From Candidatus Heimdallarchaeota archaeon (GTDB lineage: Archaea; Asgardarchaeota; Heimdallarchaeia; Heimdallarchaeales; Kariarchaeaceae): a stretch of DNA of 8,830 nt. Each line of letters starts with the position of its first letter. The stretch's first letter is position 1. Location of the stretch: assembly GCA_022574115.1 (NCBI GenBank), contig JACZSS010000070.1:1-8830 (forward strand), given 5' to 3'. The translations under genes and the position numbers were made by a program. Of this stretch, positions 6,128 to 8,830 are shown piece by piece. A model generated the notes under the pieces. It was given only the letters and a program-made list of their open reading frames with translations, made no database searches and was not told the origin of the DNA.

Positions 6128-6511
6128 TTACCCTCCTGTAGACCGGATCGATCGATCGTCTACAAGAAACAAAGATTGTCCCGTACCGACTCGGATGAGA
6201 AGATATTTCGTTGGTTGATCAGATGGATTCGATTCCCTGTGAATTGTATTTGGAGCGATGTGAACTAAGTCTCCCGGCTTTGCAGTTATAACCTGCTCAT
6301 CATTTGAACCTAATAAAAATTCTTTAATCCCTGAAATAATATAATTAAAAATATCATATTCCCCATGATGATGCCAATTTGAGATGCTGCCTGAATTGGA
6401 TGTTACAAATTCAAGAATTGCATTTTCCGTTTTGATAAATCGTTCTGAATCAACTATTTTATTCATGGATTCAATGTTCAGTGATTTGAGTATCCTTATT
6501 GGCATAATCAT
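6128..6511 (-). CDS. Small single-domain cupin protein
   Basis: A protein of 127 residues with both cupin motifs. Motif 1 is NWHHHGEYD (45-53), with H47, H49 and E51 or D53 as likely metal ligands. Motif 2 is PGDLVHIAPNTIH (79-91), giving H91. This metal-binding beta-barrel is typical of small dioxygenases, isomerases and ligand sensors; the exact activity cannot be read. The ATG at 6511 overlaps the preceding TGA as ATGA; an ATG two codons later is also possible. The C-terminal codons VDDRSIRSTGG are created by a three-unit GATC repeat (6146-6157), which lies inside an inverted repeat. Changing the repeat number would change the C-terminus and stop codon. It is the middle gene of the operon divergent from the MarR gene. 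Confidence 0.85.
   Translation of the reverse strand: MIMPIRILKSLNIESMNKIVDSERFIKTENAILEFVTSNSGSISNWHHHGEYDIFNYIISGIKEFLLGSNDEQVITAKPGDLVHIAPNTIHRESNPSDQPTKYLLIRVGTGQSLFLVDDRSIRSTGG
6131..6137 (-). promoter_or_regulatory. Shine-Dalgarno site of the hydrolase, inside the cupin gene
   Basis: On the minus strand AGGAGGG lies about 8 bases before the TTG at 6122. It encodes the final glycines of the cupin and overlaps its stop region (GGA GGG TAA). It fixes the hydrolase start and implies coupled translation. Confidence 0.7.
6137..6164. repeat. GATC x3 inside a TGTAGAC/GTCTACA inverted repeat (copy c)
   Basis: TGTAGAC (6137-6143) and GTCTACA (6158-6164) are perfect inverted arms. Between them lie CG and GATCGATCGATC (6146-6157), itself self-complementary, so the whole can fold as one hairpin with a two-base bulge. 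It lies at the 3' end of the cupin gene, next to the SD of the hydrolase, and folding could affect access to that SD. Confidence 0.7.
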
Positions 6512-6990
6512 GTTCTCTCCACATCTACTATGTCGTCAGTCGCGAAGTATGGCGCATCACAACAACCATGGAAAGGCTTATGTCCACAACCAGTTCCCAT
6601 CCAACAAACCCATTCTAGGGATCCGCTGAGTTCCTCTAAATGCATCGGTTGTTTACAATGCATTGGTGGAGTAACATTAGTGCCGCAGTTTTTACATACG
6701 GATTTTATTTTTAATTTTGAGTCTTTTTGATCCGCTGCTTCTGTTTTTAAATTTGTACCTGCTTGATCCACCGAGTCTCTTTTTAAGTTTAATTCTTTTA
6801 GATAATTTTCACCTAGATCTAAGAGTTTAGAGAATAATTGCTCCTGATTTAAATTCATATCATTGTGCAACAACGTTTCGATGATTGTATCCAATCGTTG
6901 TATATCCTTATACTTCACCTCAATTGATGTCATGTTCTCTGAAGATCGATCGATCGGTTGTTTATTAATTTTTTCAAGTTGTTTTTCCAT
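6508..6990 (-). CDS. Putative ribbon-helix-helix plus zinc-binding protein, function unknown
   Basis: A protein of 160 residues. After a variable lead (1-19, including PIDRS encoded by a GATC x3 repeat), residues 20-67 read as strand, helix, helix (TSIEVKYKDIQRLDTIIETL then NQEQLFSKLLDLGENYLKEL). This resembles ribbon-helix-helix or VapB-like DNA-binding domains. A charged linker (about 68-95) leads to a cysteine-rich C-terminus: C99 and C102, then PPMHC (C112), CWMGTGCG (C129, C135) and HGCC (C143, C144), which can hold one or two zinc ions. CWMG..CG segments are, in my experience, typical of archaeal proteins. A strong SD (GGAGG) fixes the ATG at 6990. It is first in the operon with the cupin (ATGA overlap) and hydrolase and divergent from the MarR gene, so a regulatory or metal-sensing role is plausible. 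The RHH call is an inference. Confidence 0.7.
   Translation of the reverse strand: MEKQLEKINKQPIDRSSENMTSIEVKYKDIQRLDTIIETLLHNDMNLNQEQLFSKLLDLGENYLKELNLKRDSVDQAGTNLKTEAADQKDSKLKIKSVCKNCGTNVTPPMHCKQPMHLEELSGSLEWVCWMGTGCGHKPFHGCCDAPYFATDDIVDVERT
6944..6956. repeat. GATC x3 within the N-terminal codons of the zinc-binding protein (copy d)
   Basis: GATCGATCGATC plus G encodes part of PIDRS (residues 12-16). The reading frame depends on the repeat number: with three units the frame is open into the conserved domain, while losing one or two units brings an early stop. Confidence 0.75.
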
Positions 6991-6997
6991 AAGTAGG

Positions 6998-7002
6998 CCT
7001 CC
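6998..7002 (-). promoter_or_regulatory. Shine-Dalgarno site of the zinc-binding protein
   Basis: GGAGG on the minus strand lies about 7 bases before the ATG at 6990. It is the strongest SD of a first gene in this window and decides the start in favour of 6990 over the internal ATG at codon 20, which has none. Confidence 0.7.
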
Positions 7003-7040
7003 AATAGTCCTTATTTAACAAACTAGTAACCGCCGAGACT

Positions 7041-7049
7041 GTTATAGTT
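7041..7049 (-). promoter_or_regulatory. Possible TATA-like box of the zinc protein-cupin-hydrolase operon
   Basis: AACTATAAC on the minus strand would place transcription start near 7019, leaving a leader of about 30 bases that includes the SD. A second A/T box (7011-7018) lies too close for that. It sits in the operator-like region shared with the MarR gene. Confidence 0.35.
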
Positions 7050-7070
7050 AGAAATTGTATTGATTGATGA

Positions 7071-7131
7071 TTACAATAGTTGTAATTCATAACTAATGTT
7101 GAATACAATTGTTTATAAATGTAGTTATGAA
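7071..7131. promoter_or_regulatory. Operator-like inverted repeats and TATA box in the divergent promoter region
   Basis: TTACAATAGTTGTAA (7071-7085) is a perfect inverted repeat with 6-base arms. TTCATAACTA (7086-7095) and TAGTTATGAA (7122-7131) are a second, perfect 10-base pair that brackets the palindrome ACAATTGT (7105-7112) and the TATA-like TTTATAAAT (7112-7120, centred 28 bases before the MarR start). Further half-sites, ATTGTA (7054) and TAGTTA (7045), lie nearer the other operon. MarR dimers bind such A/T-rich palindromes, so self-repression and control of the divergent operon are likely. Binding itself is an inference. Confidence 0.6.
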
Positions 7132-7143
7132 GGTATTACATAA

Positions 7144-7632
7144 GTGACTAGAATCGAAGAATTGGAAAAAATACTCCATCCGCTTTTAAACGGTGTAATA
7201 ACTCTCCGACTTTTACCCGTATTTACGATTGGTTCAAACTTGGGGAAACAAGATAATTTGAGCGAAAAACAAATAATGGTTCTCATAAGGATTGATCAAG
7301 CGGAGAATCAGGCACTTGTCTCAACAATAGCTGACGAACTGTTTCTGGAGCGACCTCAAGTTTCACGTTTGGTTGATACACTGGAAGATGTTGGGTTTGT
7401 CAATCGAAAGTCGACGAGTCGAAGACAAAATAAGCAGGTAGACCGCAGAAAGGTGAAATTAGAGGTGACAGACACGGGTTTGGCGTTTTTATCTCGATTT
7501 TATGAAGACAGACATCAATATTACAACGAGATCATTGAATCTTTTGGCATGCAAGAGGTAAAACAATTTAGTCAATACCTTGAACGCTTCAATAATCTGA
7601 TCTCTAAGAAGATTAAAACACTCATCGAATAG
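7144..7632 (+). CDS. MarR-family winged helix-turn-helix transcriptional regulator
   Basis: A protein of 162 residues, normal for the family. It has N- and C-terminal dimerisation helices (about 4-30 and 120-160) around a winged helix-turn-helix. LVSTIADELFLERPQVSRLVDTLEDVGFV (58-86) holds the HTH, with ERPQVSRLVDTL as recognition helix. The wing carries the conserved DRRKVKLEVTDTG (100-112) after a longer than usual basic stretch (RKSTSRRQNKQV). GTG 7144 is chosen because the HTH family N-terminus starts there; GAAGG lies about 10 bases upstream and a TATA-like box 28 bases upstream. MarR proteins usually repress their own and a divergent operon and release DNA on binding a small, often phenolic or oxidising, ligand. 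The divergent zinc protein-cupin-hydrolase operon is the obvious target. Confidence 0.9.
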   Translation: MTRIEELEKILHPLLNGVITLRLLPVFTIGSNLGKQDNLSEKQIMVLIRIDQAENQALVSTIADELFLERPQVSRLVDTLEDVGFVNRKSTSRRQNKQVDRRKVKLEVTDTGLAFLSRFYEDRHQYYNEIIESFGMQEVKQFSQYLERFNNLISKKIKTLIE

Positions 7633-7672
7633 AAATCAGAAAGGTCCTAAAGCGGAAATATGCAAAGTTACA

Positions 7673-7681
7673 GATCGATCG
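7673..7681. repeat. GATCGATCG copy e, intergenic
   Basis: Two GATC units followed by G, about 40 bases after the MarR stop and about 30 bases before the TATA-like box of the next ORF. Confidence 0.75.
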
Positions 7682-7709
7682 CAATTGGCTAATCTATCTG
7701 CGGAATTGC

Positions 7710-7715
7710 TATAAT
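7710..7715 (+). promoter_or_regulatory. TATA-like box of the 118-residue ORF
   Basis: TATAAT (within GCTATAATC) is centred about 28 bases before ATG 7740, and no SD lies between. In an archaeon this fits a leaderless transcript; in a bacterium the same hexamer would read as a -10 box. Confidence 0.4.
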
Positions 7716-7739
7716 CTAGGTAAATGACAGGTTAACCCC

Positions 7740-8096
7740 ATGTGCCAGATAATATTTGAGCAATGCGATAAGGATTTGTGGGATGTGATCTCTCACAATT
7801 TTGATAGTCTCCACGCAGAATTTGCTCAAGATCTAAATCTGCAAAATCATGAATGGGATAGTGGATGGGGTTATGGAGCCAGAAACCCAGATTACGCCTA
7901 CTCTAAAATGATCCTCTCAGCATATCTGCTTCGCTACTGTATAAATACAATATATTATGAAAATTGGGATCGTGGATTCGACAAAACCTCAGTCAAAACC
8001 GTCGATGGATCAAATCCACTTGTTGGTCAATATCATCGATTAAATACAGGCAACCATAATGATTCGATCGATCTGGGATGTCCCGACTTTAACTGA
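7740..8096 (+). CDS. Hypothetical protein of 118 residues, no family recognised
   Basis: The ATG at 7740 has a TATA-like box 28 bases upstream. The product is soluble and rich in aromatic and acidic residues: LWDVISHNFDSLHAEF near the start, WDSGWGYGARNPDYAYSK in the middle, then a short hydrophobic helix (MILSAYLLRYCI) and YYENWDRGFDKTSV. I recognise no domain. The last codons (NDSIDLGCPDFN) contain a GATCGATC repeat (8066-8073) and run into TGA 8094-8096, so the natural C-terminus may have been lost there. The frame is the same as that of the downstream flavin oxidoreductase, separated only by TGA 8094 and TAA 8106. The two may be a fused or decayed unit, or simply neighbours. The aromatic-rich central region looks like folded protein rather than random translation. 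Confidence 0.5.
   Translation: MCQIIFEQCDKDLWDVISHNFDSLHAEFAQDLNLQNHEWDSGWGYGARNPDYAYSKMILSAYLLRYCINTIYYENWDRGFDKTSVKTVDGSNPLVGQYHRLNTGNHNDSIDLGCPDFN
8066..8073. repeat. GATCGATC copy f, near the end of the 118-residue ORF
   Basis: Two GATC units encode part of SID in the last residues of the ORF, 21 bases before its stop codon. Confidence 0.75.
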
Positions 8097-8108
8097 TCAT
8101 TTGATTAA

Positions 8109-8830
8109 ATAGCTACTGGCGGGAGCGATCGATCGATAAAGTTTGTTAGGCGAACTCAGATCAAGTTTGTTGTGCGCAGCGGAGGTCATCATGTTGCAGG
8201 AACGTCGACTATCGAAAACGGATTCATCATAGACATATCGTCGATGAAAGATATCGAAGTTGATGCAGATATGCAGAAAGCTACAGTGGATGCTGGAGTA
8301 ACTATTGGAGAACTTGATCAAGCCACCCAAGAATTCGGATTATTAACTCCTATGGGAGTAGTCTCTAAAACTGGCATTGCTGGTTTAACTTTAGGAGGTG
8401 GTCTGGGATGGTTTAGAAATAAATTAGGATATTCAAGTGATAATGTACTTCAATTTGAGGTAGTGAACGCGGAGGGTGAATTGATGAAAGTAGACAATAA
8501 CACAAATCAAGGATTATTTTGGGCGTTAAGGGGCGCTGGTGGCAATTTTTGCATCATTACAAAATTTACTTTTCAGCTTTACGAGTTAGGCACAAGATTC
8601 TTCATGACTGCGTTATTCTATAAATCTGAGACGATTCAAGAGGCCAAATCTATCCTGACAAAATACACAAATTATTTGAAGATCGCACCGGAAGAAGTTT
8701 CTCCAATTGGCCTTCTTGGAGAGATACCTGGAAATGAACACTATCCTCAAGAATTGGTCGGAAAGAAATTTACATTAATTTTAGCAGTTTATGCGGGTAG
8801 TCCGGAAATGGGAAAAGAAGTGATGGCTCC
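8109..8830 (+). pseudogene. FAD-linked oxidase (PCMH/BBE-like), broken N-terminus, runs off the window
   Basis: The frame is open from just after TAA 8106-8108 to the window end (about 240 codons). It has clear signatures of the FAD-binding PCMH fold: KFVVRSGGHHVAGTS (the first His of GGHH is the usual covalent FAD site), GVTIGELDQATQEFG, GIAGLTLGGGLGWFRNKLG and ALRGAGGNFCIIT. The Cys used for a second FAD link in bicovalent members is absent (GYSSDN). Such enzymes oxidise alcohols, sugars or amines with O2 or another acceptor. The gene should begin some 60-70 residues before RSGG. Here only IATGGSDRSIKFVRRTQI is left, with apparent loss of residues where GATCGATCGAT lies, and no credible start codon before the GTG within VVRSGG. 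The N-terminus therefore appears damaged. The C-terminus is outside the window. Confidence 0.75.
8127..8137. repeat. GATCGATCGAT copy g, at the damaged start of the flavin oxidoreductase
   Basis: Nearly three GATC units encode DRSI where family members usually have a slightly longer segment between the first strand and the KFAR helix. It lies 54 bases after copy f. Confidence 0.75.

Noticed and set aside
7705..7716. TATAAT as a bacterial -10 box
   Set aside because: No convincing -35 hexamer lies at the proper distance, and the spacing to the ATG matches the leaderless pattern of other genes here. A bacterial reading is not fully excluded.
8097..8330. Minus-strand open frame opposite the flavin oxidoreductase
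   Set aside because: It is antisense to a frame with clear FAD-binding motifs and its translation has no domain-like pattern.

Overview
The window looks like low-GC archaeal chromosome, possibly from an Asgard-type lineage. The domain is an inference from four things: (i) several first-in-unit genes have no Shine-Dalgarno (SD) sequence but carry an A/T-rich TATA-like box about 28-31 bases before the start codon, as in leaderless archaeal transcripts; (ii) genes that follow another gene, or have a real leader, do have a GGAGG-type SD; (iii) GTG and TTG starts are common; (iv) one protein has a zinc-binding CWMG..CG segment of a kind I associate with archaeal proteins. No rRNA, tRNA or other marker is present, so a bacterial source cannot be excluded.

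Layout. Positions 1-2390 are the frayed end of a surface-polysaccharide locus: the C-terminal part of a Wzx-type flippase (3-425), a degraded stretch with a coiled-coil remnant (583-738), an intact GT4 glycosyltransferase (841-2064) and the N-terminal stub of a second flippase (2146-2367) whose frame breaks at a GATCGATC sequence. A complete DDE insertion sequence of about 1.31 kb (2390-3702, TTG-start transposase 2494-3615) sits inside another GATCGATC-like site. It has perfect terminal inverted repeats and an unusual 20-bp-periodic motif array before its transposase. Positions 3703-3896 hold no recognisable gene. A minus-strand TPR protein (3897-5018) follows, apparently cut short at its C-terminus.

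The best preserved unit is a divergent pair around 7000-7143. To the left runs a three-gene minus-strand operon: a putative ribbon-helix-helix plus zinc-binding protein (6508-6990), a small cupin (6128-6511) and an alpha/beta hydrolase (5208-6122), joined by an ATGA overlap and by an SD inside the preceding gene's last codons. To the right runs a MarR-family repressor (7144-7632). Nested inverted repeats lie in the shared promoter region. The simplest reading is a MarR-controlled small-molecule response or detoxification unit; no ligand can be named. Beyond it lie an unrecognised 118-residue ORF (7740-8096) and the start of a flavin oxidoreductase (8109 to the window end) that lacks an intact N-terminus.

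The most striking feature is the iterated palindrome GATCGATC. It occurs at seven places (two with three full GATC units), against about 0.13 expected in random sequence of this length. The copies lie almost only between genes, at gene ends or at frame breaks, and the insertion sequence uses such a site as its target. In two genes of the MarR-linked operon the GATC copy number sets the reading frame.
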